Positions 25,701-33,296 of a DNA stretch of 52,720 nt are shown in pieces. The notes under the pieces are model-generated. The model made no database searches, was not told where the DNA came from, and saw only the letters and a list, made by a program, of their open reading frames with translations. Source of the DNA: Candidatus Woesearchaeota archaeon (GTDB lineage Archaea > Nanobdellota > Nanobdellia > Woesearchaeales > BM511). Every line of letters starts with the position of its first letter. Position 1 is the first letter of the stretch. The DNA lies in assembly GCA_002867475.1 (NCBI GenBank), contig PKTL01000005.1:1-52720 (forward strand), read 5' to 3'. Position numbers and translations under genes: made by a program.

Positions 25701-25986
25701 AACTCTTAAAAAAACAGACCTTATACTTGATGAAAGTCAAAACACGACAGAACACGAAATAAAGACATTTGTAACACGACTTGATGAGACGAGTAGGATA
25801 ATAATAATGGGGGATCCTGGTCAGATAGATAATAGGTTTGTTGATAAATTTTCAAATGGGCTTTCTGTTGCTATAGATAGAACTCATCAGTATTCTAATC
25901 AAAAAGATGTTGATTATGTTGCAATGATCACTTTAGAAGATGCTGAAAGGAGCAGAGTGGCTCAATTATATAGTGAAATTTTGTAA
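22795..25986 (+). CDS. PIN-PhoH (PhoH2) ribonuclease/ATPase with long coiled-coil extension
   Basis: The 1063-residue protein ends in a complete PhoH2 unit. It has a PIN nuclease domain (about 614-765: YVLDTNALLRNP, IPHEVIQELD, RMVSNDINLRI) followed by a PhoH ATPase with Walker A GIAGTGKT (869-876), LLSKAPTGMGDDLG, LILDESQN and IIMGDPGQIDN. PhoH2 proteins couple RNA unwinding to cleavage and are normally about 440 residues. The additional about 610 N-terminal residues are helical, rich in Lys, Glu, Ser and Leu, without recognisable domain, and look like coiled coil. No antitoxin-like small gene precedes it. Confidence 0.88.
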   Translation: MQSLELILENIENNLDDFERQFEEDDFFSLLDSLETSKKSIEAYSINDPDLIAFEKVTSYADNLVSFIKEKYFSSKSIISPPLNTKIKEKNGEEDIKNQLLDGVFNLIQSSETLYRSASSHSYVGEKEKDLKKEGTNNLKNLLKNVSKNLSTKKVIISHDKIINSKKEWTSNYEKAFSSYQKNTARAENFISTFEKQMEKDYGIEEIIDLYSNLGESKRRVNTLSRIPQINPETRDGLDKIFGEYHMWLDGILLETASKEKENFLHMISQAENDLYKNKFDKLNNTLYTLDSLSDSLERINNEAKNIEELDFENQILKVNELKKVAGTFKKGLESHDILIDQFDHPSYSSESFDEITDHYNNLNNILKDIGSFEFKKEYSSFIENYTKRISSDSNNIISLKDKNLDMILDEKEILYAVKDELERFDIKIKENSEFFELSDEVSMDIFSMGKELDAYSSFIETAEKIKSEDSLLLNSGFVHVDHLSQLDKLRRIVRNRSDTLDSRYKSLLVNLFDEHINKIYSNFNRLFDEKIESIFTEVDLESKLEKKLEILKFEYENLGDSSKLISVLSQDNLSKYNGLDDMKNILTKKYNSPYRKIAKGLRNIFVKDKKAPTKKTYVLDTNALLRNPKAMYTFEDNEVVIPHEVIQELDKKKKEKSYIAHTAREVSRELEEIEQKLNETGRSWTEGLVTTEGGIIRTHIRDKKLGNELDASMDEKIIASYFEIKKNSKDKDVRMVSNDINLRISVSMQGGKAEKQLNDTISVDPEDLYKGYRYVELETSDIEYFKSSSILRYDLSDVINNEFLIVKNKETGDTDLLLRKCLDELIVEEPKIENVMPLMNIKPKNYEQHMAMILLRDYDRIKVVYMSGIAGTGKTLLALASSLNGVEENHFSATLLSKAPTGMGDDLGILPGDVGEKLEYDMHSYNDNLEFLLTPENEDIDCINYTQTKEYMAQGNIAIQPFQKIRGRTLKKTDLILDESQNTTEHEIKTFVTRLDETSRIIIMGDPGQIDNRFVDKFSNGLSVAIDRTHQYSNQKDVDYVAMITLEDAERSRVAQLYSEIL

Positions 25987-26018
25987 TTATTGGAATTAAT
26001 TTTTTTAAAAATAAATTA

Positions 26019-26465
26019 TCAATTGTATATAGTGTCTGATAAATTATCCACAAGCAAGGAGTATAATTTATCTGATTTTTGCCTTTTGAAATCCTGTTGT
26101 TCAGAATCAAGAATGTATTCATCAAGACTTTTATCTATCGCGTCAATTATATCTTCATTTTTTGCTTCATCAATTATTCTTTTAAAAGGAAATATAAATT
26201 TCTCTGTTGATTGAATTCTTTCTATTTCTTCATCTAAAGTGTTATAATTATCAGAAATATTATTGAAATATGAAGTTAATTCGTGTATTATCCCTTTTTT
26301 TGCAATTTCTTCTTTTCTATGTTGTTTTGATCGTAATCTTTTGCTATATTTTGTATCATTACTCAATTCAGCAAATTTTAGAAGGAAAAGTCTACCGACT
26401 TTTTGTTCATCAATCTCTTCTTTTAACCTATTCACTTGCTCATAAAGGAATTTGACGTCTGACAT
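26019..26465 (-). CDS. Small coiled-coil protein, unknown
   Basis: The 148 residues are strongly charged and predicted helical throughout (LYEQVNRLKEEIDEQK; EEIERIQSTEKF), with a basic patch RLRSKQHRKEEIAKKG. There is no signal, membrane segment or cysteine. It converges with the PIN-PhoH gene, whose extension is similar in composition. I do not recognise the family. Coding is supported by codon pattern and a clean start, 110 bp from the divergent M50 gene. Confidence 0.6.
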   Translation of the reverse strand: MSDVKFLYEQVNRLKEEIDEQKVGRLFLLKFAELSNDTKYSKRLRSKQHRKEEIAKKGIIHELTSYFNNISDNYNTLDEEIERIQSTEKFIFPFKRIIDEAKNEDIIDAIDKSLDEYILDSEQQDFKRQKSDKLYSLLVDNLSDTIYN

Positions 26466-26574
26466 TAGAAAAATATAATCCTCAAATATATATAAATGTA
26501 TCTATTTAATAATGGTAATAAATTTTATTTGAAGCAAAACCTTATAAAAAAACGCTTTTTGATTCTTATTTATC

Positions 26575-27156
26575 ATGAAAAAGCTTTATCAAAATTTTAA
26601 GATAAGTAAAATCGAAAGCGGACACCTTTTAAAAGCATGGATTGCGATAAGCATTGCTTTTGCATTGGTGTTGAGGGATGGAGAAACTTCTTTTATTTCA
26701 CTTGTTTTTCTTTCAGGGTTGACTGTCGGCGTCGGGTTTTTGTTTCATGAGTTAGCTCATAAATTAGTTGCTCAAAAATATAATTGCTGGGCAGAATTCA
26801 GAGCCGACAATTCAATGCTTATAATGATGTTACTTATGAGTTTTGTGGGTTTCTTGTTTGCAGCACCAGGTGCTGTTATGATCCATGGAAACATAACAAA
26901 AAAAAGAAATGGAATAATCTCTTTGGCAGGCCCAGCAACAAATTTTATACTAGCAATCTTATTTATCCTATTGATATTTACTCCTTTAGCACCAATAGGG
27001 GTCTTTGGAGCATACATAAACTCATTTCTTGGTCTTTTCAATATGATTCCTTTTTTGAACTTTGATGGGAAAAAAATACTTGCTTGGAATAAGCCAATAT
27101 ATATCTCAACTTTAGTAACCGGAGTGGTTTTACTTATAATCTCTATTAAATTATGA
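26575..27156 (+). CDS. M50 (site-2-protease-like) membrane metalloprotease
   Basis: A 193-residue protein with five or six hydrophobic segments. Zinc motif HELAH (H58, E59, H62) lies in the second, followed by SLAGPATNFILA and a late NFDGKKIL that supplies the third ligand. This is the minimal S2P-like core, without PDZ or CBS domains. It should cut substrates within the membrane; substrate unknown. Leaderless-type start about 30 bp after a TATA-like element. Confidence 0.85.
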   Translation: MKKLYQNFKISKIESGHLLKAWIAISIAFALVLRDGETSFISLVFLSGLTVGVGFLFHELAHKLVAQKYNCWAEFRADNSMLIMMLLMSFVGFLFAAPGAVMIHGNITKKRNGIISLAGPATNFILAILFILLIFTPLAPIGVFGAYINSFLGLFNMIPFLNFDGKKILAWNKPIYISTLVTGVVLLIISIKL

Positions 27157-27199
27157 AAATGCTTAAAAATTAAATAGTAATCCTAATGTAAATGAAACA

Positions 27200-27256
27200 G
27201 TGAAAAATTTAGTTTTTCAAACTTTAAAAAATTCAGAGGATTTTTATGAAATGTGA
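27200..27256 (+). CDS. 18-residue leader peptide, copy of the ttuA leader
   Basis: From a possible GTG at 27200 the frame reads MKNLVFQTLKNSEDFYEM and stops just inside the next gene. It matches the leader at 15708 in residues (K-N-aliphatic pair-F-Q-x-L-K-N) and in DNA: about 49 of 55 positions align, including TGAAAAA-N5-TTTTTCA (27201-27219) and AGAGGA. The frame stays open upstream to 27167, so the true start is uncertain. Confidence 0.4.
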   Translation: MKNLVFQTLKNSEDFYEM

Positions 27257-27398
27257 AAGTTGCAATCAAAAAATAGAAGAAATATTCTTGAATAAGATTC
27301 TTGGAACTGTAGTAAAAGATGAGAAAGGCAAAAAGCATTATATCTGCAGTGAATGTCAAAGAAATAATTCCAAAGAAGAAATATTGAAAAAATTATAA
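27246..27398 (+). CDS. 50-residue double-CxxC zinc-ribbon protein
   Basis: ATG at 27246 with ribosome binding site AGAGGA gives MKCESCNQKIEEIFLNKILG, a short linker, then YICSECQR. Two CxxC pairs 31 residues apart form a typical zinc ribbon. The MKCxxC start and upstream leader copy those of ttuA. It lies just upstream of tRNA-Thr. Function unknown; RNA or protein binding would be usual for such a small ribbon. Confidence 0.7.
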   Translation: MKCESCNQKIEEIFLNKILGTVVKDEKGKKHYICSECQRNNSKEEILKKL

Positions 27399-27409
27399 TA
27401 TTTTTTTAT

Positions 27410-27467
27410 GCTCCTGTAGTACAATAAGAGTCAAGCTCTTCTGTACACAGAACCATGACTTCGTCAT
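27410..27467 (+). repeat. Partial copy of the tRNA 5' end plus hairpins
   Basis: GCTCCTGTAG at 27410-27419 exactly repeats the first ten bases of the tRNA at 27468-27477. Between them GTACA...TGTAC and AAGAG...CTCTT can nest in one stem (about 27420-27447), and ATGAC-TTC-GTCAT (27454-27466) forms another hairpin. There is no D-arm GG, so it is not a second tRNA. Confidence 0.5.
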
Positions 27468-27560
27468 GCTCCTGTAGCATAGTGGCTATTGCGGTGCTCT
27501 CGTAAAACAAAAACAGTTTGAGTGAAGCACAGGTCGAGGGTTCAAATCCCTCCAGGGGCT
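27468..27560 (+). tRNA. tRNA-Thr(CGU) with a 20-nt intron
   Basis: Acceptor GCTCCTG pairs with CAGGGGC, with discriminator T560 as expected for archaeal tRNA-Thr. The T-arm is GAGGG-TTCAAAT-CCCTC. The anticodon stem is GTGCT/AGCAC. The loop CTCGTA is interrupted at canonical position 37/38 by an intron at 27505-27524. The junction folds as a perfect bulge-helix-bulge: 4-bp central helix CTCG/TGAG, 3-nt bulges TA-A and TG-A, inner AAC/GTT. CCA is not encoded. EndA in the window is of the type that cuts such motifs. Confidence 0.93.
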
Positions 27561-27631
27561 TATAAATTAAGTTTATTTTCTCGACGAGAAGCAATAAGAT
27601 TTATTAATAAAATCATAATCAATATTTTAGG

Positions 27632-28549
27632 ATGGATTTTTTAGATAAAAATATAATTTCTATAGAAGATTTCTCAAAGGATGATATTCTCAAAATTTTG
27701 AGCACTGCTGAAGAGATCGAGAAAAGTAACAACAACAAGCTACTTGAAGGTAAGATCTTGGCAACATTATTTTTTGAACCTTCAACAAGAACAAGGCTTA
27801 GTCATGAATCTGCAATGTTAAGGCTTGGAGGAAAAGTCCTAGGTTTTTCAGATCCAAGTATGACTTCTGGAAAGAAAGGAGAAACTTTGCAGGATACAAT
27901 AAGGATGGTGCATCATTATTGTGATGTTATAGTGATTAGGCATTACCTTGAAGGGGCTGCATTAGAAGCAGCAAAAGTATCAAAAGTTCCAATAATCAAT
28001 GCTGGTGATGGGGCAAATCAACACCCAACCCAAACATTTCTTGATCTTTACTCAATAAAAAAGACTCAAAATAGGCTTGATAATGTAAAGGTCGCAATAG
28101 TTGGAGATTTGAAATATGGAAGAACGGTTCATAGTCTTGCAAAAGGTATATCTCATTTTTCACCAGAACTCTATTTTGTAGCACCGAAGAGTCTTCAGAT
28201 GCCAGATTATATTTTAGATAATCTTACAAAAAATAATATCAATTTTATGGAAACTCAAAATATTGAAGATATAATTGATAAAGTGGATATTTTGTATATG
28301 ACAAGGATACAGCAAGAAAGATTTGATAATAATGAAGAATATGAAAAAGTAAAGGATATCTACGAATTAAATAAGTCTATGCTCAAAGGATGTAAGTCAA
28401 ATATGAGGATATTTCATCCTTTTCCACGAGTAAATGAAATAAATGTTGACGTTGATGAAACCCCTCATGCTTACTATTTTGAGCAAGCTGGAAACGCGGT
28501 ACCTGTAAGGCAAGCCTTATTCAGTCTTGTTCTTGGGGCAAAAAAATAA
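27632..28549 (+). CDS. pyrB: Aspartate carbamoyltransferase catalytic subunit
   Basis: The 305-residue enzyme has the carbamoyl-phosphate motif FFEPSTRTR (48-55), VIVIRHYLEG, the NAGDGANQHPTQTFLDLY segment, and FHPFPRVNEI near the end with PVRQALFS. It catalyses the first committed step of pyrimidine synthesis. No pyrI regulatory subunit or other pyr gene follows, so the rest of the pathway is elsewhere or absent. ATG follows an AT-rich promoter region 70 bp after tRNA-Thr. Confidence 0.95.
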   Translation: MDFLDKNIISIEDFSKDDILKILSTAEEIEKSNNNKLLEGKILATLFFEPSTRTRLSHESAMLRLGGKVLGFSDPSMTSGKKGETLQDTIRMVHHYCDVIVIRHYLEGAALEAAKVSKVPIINAGDGANQHPTQTFLDLYSIKKTQNRLDNVKVAIVGDLKYGRTVHSLAKGISHFSPELYFVAPKSLQMPDYILDNLTKNNINFMETQNIEDIIDKVDILYMTRIQQERFDNNEEYEKVKDIYELNKSMLKGCKSNMRIFHPFPRVNEINVDVDETPHAYYFEQAGNAVPVRQALFSLVLGAKK

Positions 28550-28568
28550 AAGAGATATCAACAATCAA

Positions 28569-28578
28569 TTTATAAATA
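28569..28578 (+). promoter_or_regulatory. TATA box of the radical SAM gene
   Basis: TTTATAAATA ends 22 bp before the ATG at 28600, so a leaderless transcript is expected. Confidence 0.6.
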
Positions 28579-28599
28579 ATTTTTTTTTCTTTAAATTTT

Positions 28600-29550
28600 A
28601 TGAAAAATATCTATTTTGAGAGAGCAATATTTCTATCTTGGTATTGTAGTAAAGGAGATTGCAAGTTCTGCTATATGAGTACTCAAAAGGATAAGATTCA
28701 AAACCCTAAGCTTGCAAAAAGAAGAAAAGAGACTATTCTAGCTGAAGCAGTTATAAGTAAGATGTGTGGTTGGAGAGAAGAATTCTTAAGTGGAGGGTTT
28801 GATAGTTATGAAATAGAAGAATTGGTGGATATAACAAAAAAGATCTATGAGATAACTGGTCGAAAGCAATGGTTAAATATTGGTGACTTAAAAAAAGAGG
28901 TAATAAAAAAATTCATGCAATACATTGAAGGGGTGAGTGGCGCAGTTGAATGTGTAAATTTTAAGCTTCGTGACGAAATTTGCCCAAGTAAACCATTAAA
29001 ACCTATATTTAACATGTATAAAGCATCAAAAGAATTAGGACTCAAAAATTCTATAACTATCATAATAGGTCTTGGTGAAACATTAGAAGATTTCAATGAA
29101 TTAAAAAATATTATTGAAGAATATGATATTGATAGAGTAACATTTTATGCGTTGAATCCTCATGAAGGCACAATATTCAAAGTTGGTCCAAGAACAAGCT
29201 ATTATGTTAAATGGATAAAAGAATTAAGAAAAACTTTTCCAAAAATGGATATTGTTGCAGGAAGCTGGGTTGATAGGTTAGAAGAGATACATGAACTTAT
29301 TGAAGCCGGAGCAGATCACATAACCAAATTTCCAAGCATAAGATTATTTGGCACCAAATATGCAAAACAGATAGAATTTGAAGTAAAAAAGACAGGCAAT
29401 AATTTTATGTCAAATATGACAACATATCCAAAAGAAAACCCAAAAAAAATCTTGGACAAAACAAGCTTTGATAATGAACTGAAGGGAAAAATTTTAGAAA
29501 AAGTAAACATGTATTTAAAAAAGATGAAATCAAATGAAAAAAACAATTGA
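28600..29550 (+). CDS. Radical SAM protein with CX4CX2C cluster motif, biotin-synthase-related
   Basis: In this 316-residue TIM-barrel enzyme the cluster cysteines are C16, C21 and C24 (WYCSKGDCKFCYMS). The spacing is CX4CX2C rather than the usual CX3CX2C. Downstream motifs (LSGGFDSYEIEEL, IIIGLGETLEDF, YALNPHEGT) resemble BioB/HydE-like and COG2516 biotin-synthase-related proteins. The reaction is unknown; no biotin, lipoate or hydrogenase genes are nearby. Its stop overlaps the next gene by 17 nt. Confidence 0.8.
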   Translation: MKNIYFERAIFLSWYCSKGDCKFCYMSTQKDKIQNPKLAKRRKETILAEAVISKMCGWREEFLSGGFDSYEIEELVDITKKIYEITGRKQWLNIGDLKKEVIKKFMQYIEGVSGAVECVNFKLRDEICPSKPLKPIFNMYKASKELGLKNSITIIIGLGETLEDFNELKNIIEEYDIDRVTFYALNPHEGTIFKVGPRTSYYVKWIKELRKTFPKMDIVAGSWVDRLEEIHELIEAGADHITKFPSIRLFGTKYAKQIEFEVKKTGNNFMSNMTTYPKENPKKILDKTSFDNELKGKILEKVNMYLKKMKSNEKNN

Positions 29551-30070
29551 ACATTTCATAAAAAAAAATTATATTTATATTATCCTCTTTGTATTTGTGA
29601 CAATATTTTTCTTCTCATTGGTAAAAAAAGCAGCAATTATATTTTTCTTGATATTTTTCTCTTGGTTTATAAAATCATATCAAAAAAAGATGCCTTTTTA
29701 TCTTGGTATTGATCTTGTACTTCTTTCAACAGTTTTAACTTCATATTCATATGGTTTTTTTATAGGAACACTCACAGGTTTTGCATCAATGTTTGTATCA
29801 AGCCTATGGAGAGGAAGGTTTAATCCACTCACATTAACGTCCTACTTGATAATCGCATTGATTGCATTGATTATTCCTTTATTTAGCACTACAAACATTT
29901 CATTATTAGGTATAATAATAACTTTATTCTATGATACTTTATTTCTATTTTTATCAATAGGGTTTTTCGATGGAAGAATAAGTAGGGGATTAACTTTTGC
30001 TATAAGCCATCTTTTTTTCAACATATTTCTTTTCTTAAAAGTTGCCCCAAAATTATTAGGTTTTATGTAA
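29534..30070 (+). CDS. Integral membrane protein, tandem paralogue A
   Basis: The 178 residues have five or six hydrophobic helices. The motif TSYSYGFFIGTLTGFASMF and W.GR.NPLT is shared with the next gene. The start overlaps the radical SAM gene. The glycine-rich helix pair recalls ECF-transporter S components or MreD-like proteins, but I cannot assign it. Charged N-terminus inside, no signal peptide. Confidence 0.6.
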   Translation: MKKTIEHFIKKNYIYIILFVFVTIFFFSLVKKAAIIFFLIFFSWFIKSYQKKMPFYLGIDLVLLSTVLTSYSYGFFIGTLTGFASMFVSSLWRGRFNPLTLTSYLIIALIALIIPLFSTTNISLLGIIITLFYDTLFLFLSIGFFDGRISRGLTFAISHLFFNIFLFLKVAPKLLGFM

Positions 30071-30071
30071 G

Positions 30072-30632
30072 ATGAGAAAAAGAAAAGATTACAAGGAAAT
30101 ACTTGAACATTTTTTTAAAAATAGGACAAATAGAATTTTATCTATAATCTTTGTATTATTGATTGTCTGTTTTTTTACATTGATGAAAGATGCATTTATA
30201 ATTTTTATGCTTATTTTTCTTGCATGGATAATAAAATTTTACCAAAGATATGTTAATATAGAATTTGGTTTTGACCTCACCCTTTTTGCATGTATAATAA
30301 CAAGCTATTCTTATGGGGCTTTTATAGGCATTTTTACAGGATTTGCATCATTATTTCTTGCAACAAGTTGGAATGGGAGATATACTCCAAGCGTGTTATT
30401 TGGGTTTTTCTTAATATTTTGTATATCCTTAATAGTACCAAAACTAAATCTTATATCCATAACTTCTATCGGAATATTTTTTGCAATATTATATGATATT
30501 ATACAAGCAACAATTTACTTAGTATTTTTTGGAGGAAAAATACATAAAGCAGCAATCTTCGCATTAACCCACACAAGTTTCAATATATGGGCATTTCTAG
30601 TAGTTGCACCAAAATTTATTAGTATTATGTAG
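30072..30632 (+). CDS. Integral membrane protein, tandem paralogue B
   Basis: A 186-residue paralogue of the preceding protein, starting 1 nt after its stop. Shared features are DLTLFACIITSYSYGAFIG, TGFASLF, W.GRYTP and a C-terminal APKF/APKL. The pair arose by tandem duplication and may form a heterodimer. It overlaps the convergent MATE gene by 8 bp at the 3' end. Confidence 0.6.
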   Translation: MRKRKDYKEILEHFFKNRTNRILSIIFVLLIVCFFTLMKDAFIIFMLIFLAWIIKFYQRYVNIEFGFDLTLFACIITSYSYGAFIGIFTGFASLFLATSWNGRYTPSVLFGFFLIFCISLIVPKLNLISITSIGIFFAILYDIIQATIYLVFFGGKIHKAAIFALTHTSFNIWAFLVVAPKFISIM

Positions 30633-31977
30633 TTATTTTAGGTTTCAATCCAATAATGAAAAAAAGTATTATAGATACTATTCCAACAGATATATTTGCA
30701 GCAAGGATACTTTTCCATAAAGCAGAAATGCCAAATCCTTTGATCACACCGAAATAATAAGTTATTGGAATAATAAATATGAAGAATCTAGTTATTGGAA
30801 GAAATAATTGTATCATTGGTTTTCCAGCACCTTGGAAACTATTAAGGATAACAAAAGAAAATCCTATAAAAAGAAAACTTGGCCAAACAAGGCTAATATA
30901 ATTATAGCATAATCTTGCAACTTCTAGATCATCAGTAAACCATCCTATAACCTGTTTTTTGAATATCATGATAGTAAAAGCAATACTGACCATTATTATT
31001 GCAGCAAGAGCACCACCATAAATAGCACTAGTTTTTGCTCTATCATATTTTTTAGCACCCACGTTTTGACCAACGAGAGTAACTATTGCCATACCAACAC
31101 CAAAAGCAGGCATGAATATAAAACTATCAATTCTCATAAAACCTATACCAAAAGCAGCGAGCGCAACGGTTCCCATACTAGCAATGATCTTTGTCAAAAA
31201 AAATTGACCTGTACTCATAAGAATCCTAACAAAACTAGCAGGAATTCCTTCATATAATATTTCTTTAACATTTTTCCATTTGCAACCCAGCCATTCAAGT
31301 TTGAGATTAAGGATATTATTTCCTTTGAAAAAATAAATAGCAATACCTATTGTTCCGATTGCTCTTGCAATGATTGTTGCGATAGCAGCTCCTTCAATCT
31401 CTAATCGTGGGAAAGGACCAAGACCAAATATGAGTAATGGATCAAGAATTATATTAAGTAAGGTGCTTGCAATCATTGCGTACATAGGTGTTTTCATATT
31501 ACCTTCAGCACGAAGAATACTTTCTATCACAAAACCGAAAAACATGAAAAAACTTCCACCAAAAATCCATTTAGAATAATCTAATACAAGAGGAAGAATA
31601 TCTTCTCCTATACCCATAAAAGTAAATATGTGTTTTCCAAAAAGAACTCCAAAAAGGCTGAATATAAGAGTTATAATCATAAAAAGAATAAGGCTTGTAA
31701 ATCCTGTTATTTTTGCTTCTTCTAATTTTTTTGCTCCAATATTTCTTGATATGATTGAAGTTGTACCAAGGCCAATACCACTAGCAAGAGCAATCATGAA
31801 AAAGACAATGGGAAAAGTAACACTTATTGCAGCTAGTGCTTCAATACCTAATTTTCCAACAAAAATAGTATCAATAATATTATATCCTGTTTGTAATATT
31901 AATCCAAATATTAAAGGAGCACTAAGTTTCAATATGGCTTTTGGAATATTTCCTTTAAGGATATAATCATTTTTCAT
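30625..31977 (-). CDS. MATE-family multidrug/cation antiporter
   Basis: The 450 residues form 12 hydrophobic helices in two homologous halves. The start IPKAILKLSAPLIFGLILQTGYNIIDTIFVGKLG and the second-half FGVGMAIVTLVGQNVGAKK are diagnostic of the MATE/DinF/NorM family. It exports organic cations or other compounds using H+ or Na+. Single gene, convergent with the paralogue pair; substrate unknown. Confidence 0.92.
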   Translation of the reverse strand: MKNDYILKGNIPKAILKLSAPLIFGLILQTGYNIIDTIFVGKLGIEALAAISVTFPIVFFMIALASGIGLGTTSIISRNIGAKKLEEAKITGFTSLILFMIITLIFSLFGVLFGKHIFTFMGIGEDILPLVLDYSKWIFGGSFFMFFGFVIESILRAEGNMKTPMYAMIASTLLNIILDPLLIFGLGPFPRLEIEGAAIATIIARAIGTIGIAIYFFKGNNILNLKLEWLGCKWKNVKEILYEGIPASFVRILMSTGQFFLTKIIASMGTVALAAFGIGFMRIDSFIFMPAFGVGMAIVTLVGQNVGAKKYDRAKTSAIYGGALAAIIMVSIAFTIMIFKKQVIGWFTDDLEVARLCYNYISLVWPSFLFIGFSFVILNSFQGAGKPMIQLFLPITRFFIFIIPITYYFGVIKGFGISALWKSILAANISVGIVSIILFFIIGLKPKITT

Positions 31978-32071
31978 CAGTATTCAACGAAGCCCTTTCT
32001 TTTTAAGCTTTCCCGTTACTTATTTATACATAAAGAAGTCATAAAGAAGTTTAGTACAATAAAAATTAGTT

Positions 32072-33295
32072 CTATTCGTAACGTAGTGCGTCTACAGGGT
32101 TCTGTTTGCTTGCTTGGATAGCAACAATAACTCCGCTAAGTGTTCCAACAACAACAGCAAAAAGAAACAGCCCAATGAAAAGATAAATATTATATGACGG
32201 GCTTAAAAAACCCCAACCAAGAGAATCCAAAATGTTTGCAGCAGTTGAAGTTATAATATAACCGAGTAAAAGGCCAATTACTCCTCCTAATCCTCCTAGG
32301 ATTGAGGACTCAAGCAAGAACATGTCTCTTATTGTTTCATTTGTTGCACCTATACTTTTCATGATTCCAATTTCAGGAATCCTTTCAATAACGCTAGTAA
32401 TCATAGTATTGGCAGTATTTATGGCGCTTACTATAACACTTATTAAAGCTATTAATATGATAAAACCAATAATTATATTTAGAACCATAGAAAATTGTTC
32501 ATAAACTTCTTGAAAAGTTTGTACGAAAAAATCTTCTTTACCTTCTTCTTGATCTCTACTTTTTCTTAAATCTTTTTCAACTGATGCGACAATACTATCA
32601 AGGTTTTTTACATCTGTAACTTCTCCAACAATCATTCCATAGCTTAATTCTTCATCATCAAAAAGAAGCTCTGTCGCATCCATAGTCAAATAAACATTGC
32701 TATCGTCCCCTGGGTTTCCAATAGGTTCATAGAAGCCAACTATCTCAAAAATTTTGCCATTGATACTTATTTTATCTCCTGTATCAAACCCTTTGCTAAA
32801 AATTTTATCATTAAGAATATAATTATATCCTAATACAACTTTGCTCAAATCTCCATCCTTTAGATTACGACCTTCTAATAAATTCACTGTCATAAGATCT
32901 GAAACAAGACTAAGTTCAGAAGTTGTAGTTCCATGACCCATCAAAAAAGCATAATTTCTTTTATTATCTTTTTCAATCTCAACAGTTTTTATGTAGAACG
33001 GTGCAGTAGATGTTATACCTGACACTTTCTCAACCACTTCAACATCATCATCAGTGATCTTGAAAGTATTATCAAGACCTGGTGCTCCACCTCCTCCTTT
33101 AGCTTGAACGATGAACTTATTCATACCTTGTGTTTGTGAAACCTCATCAACATAAAGATATAATCCTAGTCCAAAACTTATAAAAATGAATATTGTAGTT
33201 ATGCCTATAAAAATAGAAAGAATCGTTAAGAAACTACGGCTTTTTCTAGCCCAAAGCTTCTTCAATACATATTTTATATTTTCTATCTCAAGCAT
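32072..33295 (-). CDS. MacB/FtsX-type ABC transporter permease 2
   Basis: An N-terminal helix (RSFLTILSIFIGITTIFIF), a large extracellular MacB-like domain (about 45-270) and three C-terminal helices beginning near IIGFIILIALISVIVSA. The internal loop ERIPEIGIMKSIGATNETIRDMFLLES is the FtsX coupling motif. ATG 33295 (MLEIENIK) lies 2 bp after the upstream gene's stop with a ribosome binding site; an earlier ATG at 33316 would overlap it. Last gene of a four-gene operon; pairs with permease 1. Confidence 0.88.
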   Translation of the reverse strand: MLEIENIKYVLKKLWARKSRSFLTILSIFIGITTIFIFISFGLGLYLYVDEVSQTQGMNKFIVQAKGGGGAPGLDNTFKITDDDVEVVEKVSGITSTAPFYIKTVEIEKDNKRNYAFLMGHGTTTSELSLVSDLMTVNLLEGRNLKDGDLSKVVLGYNYILNDKIFSKGFDTGDKISINGKIFEIVGFYEPIGNPGDDSNVYLTMDATELLFDDEELSYGMIVGEVTDVKNLDSIVASVEKDLRKSRDQEEGKEDFFVQTFQEVYEQFSMVLNIIIGFIILIALISVIVSAINTANTMITSVIERIPEIGIMKSIGATNETIRDMFLLESSILGGLGGVIGLLLGYIITSTAANILDSLGWGFLSPSYNIYLFIGLFLFAVVVGTLSGVIVAIQASKQNPVDALRYE

Positions 33296-33296
33296 C

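Noticed and set aside
27410-27467. A second tRNA gene or split-tRNA half
   Set aside because: Only the first ten bases match; no D-arm GG, T-arm or complementary acceptor strand.
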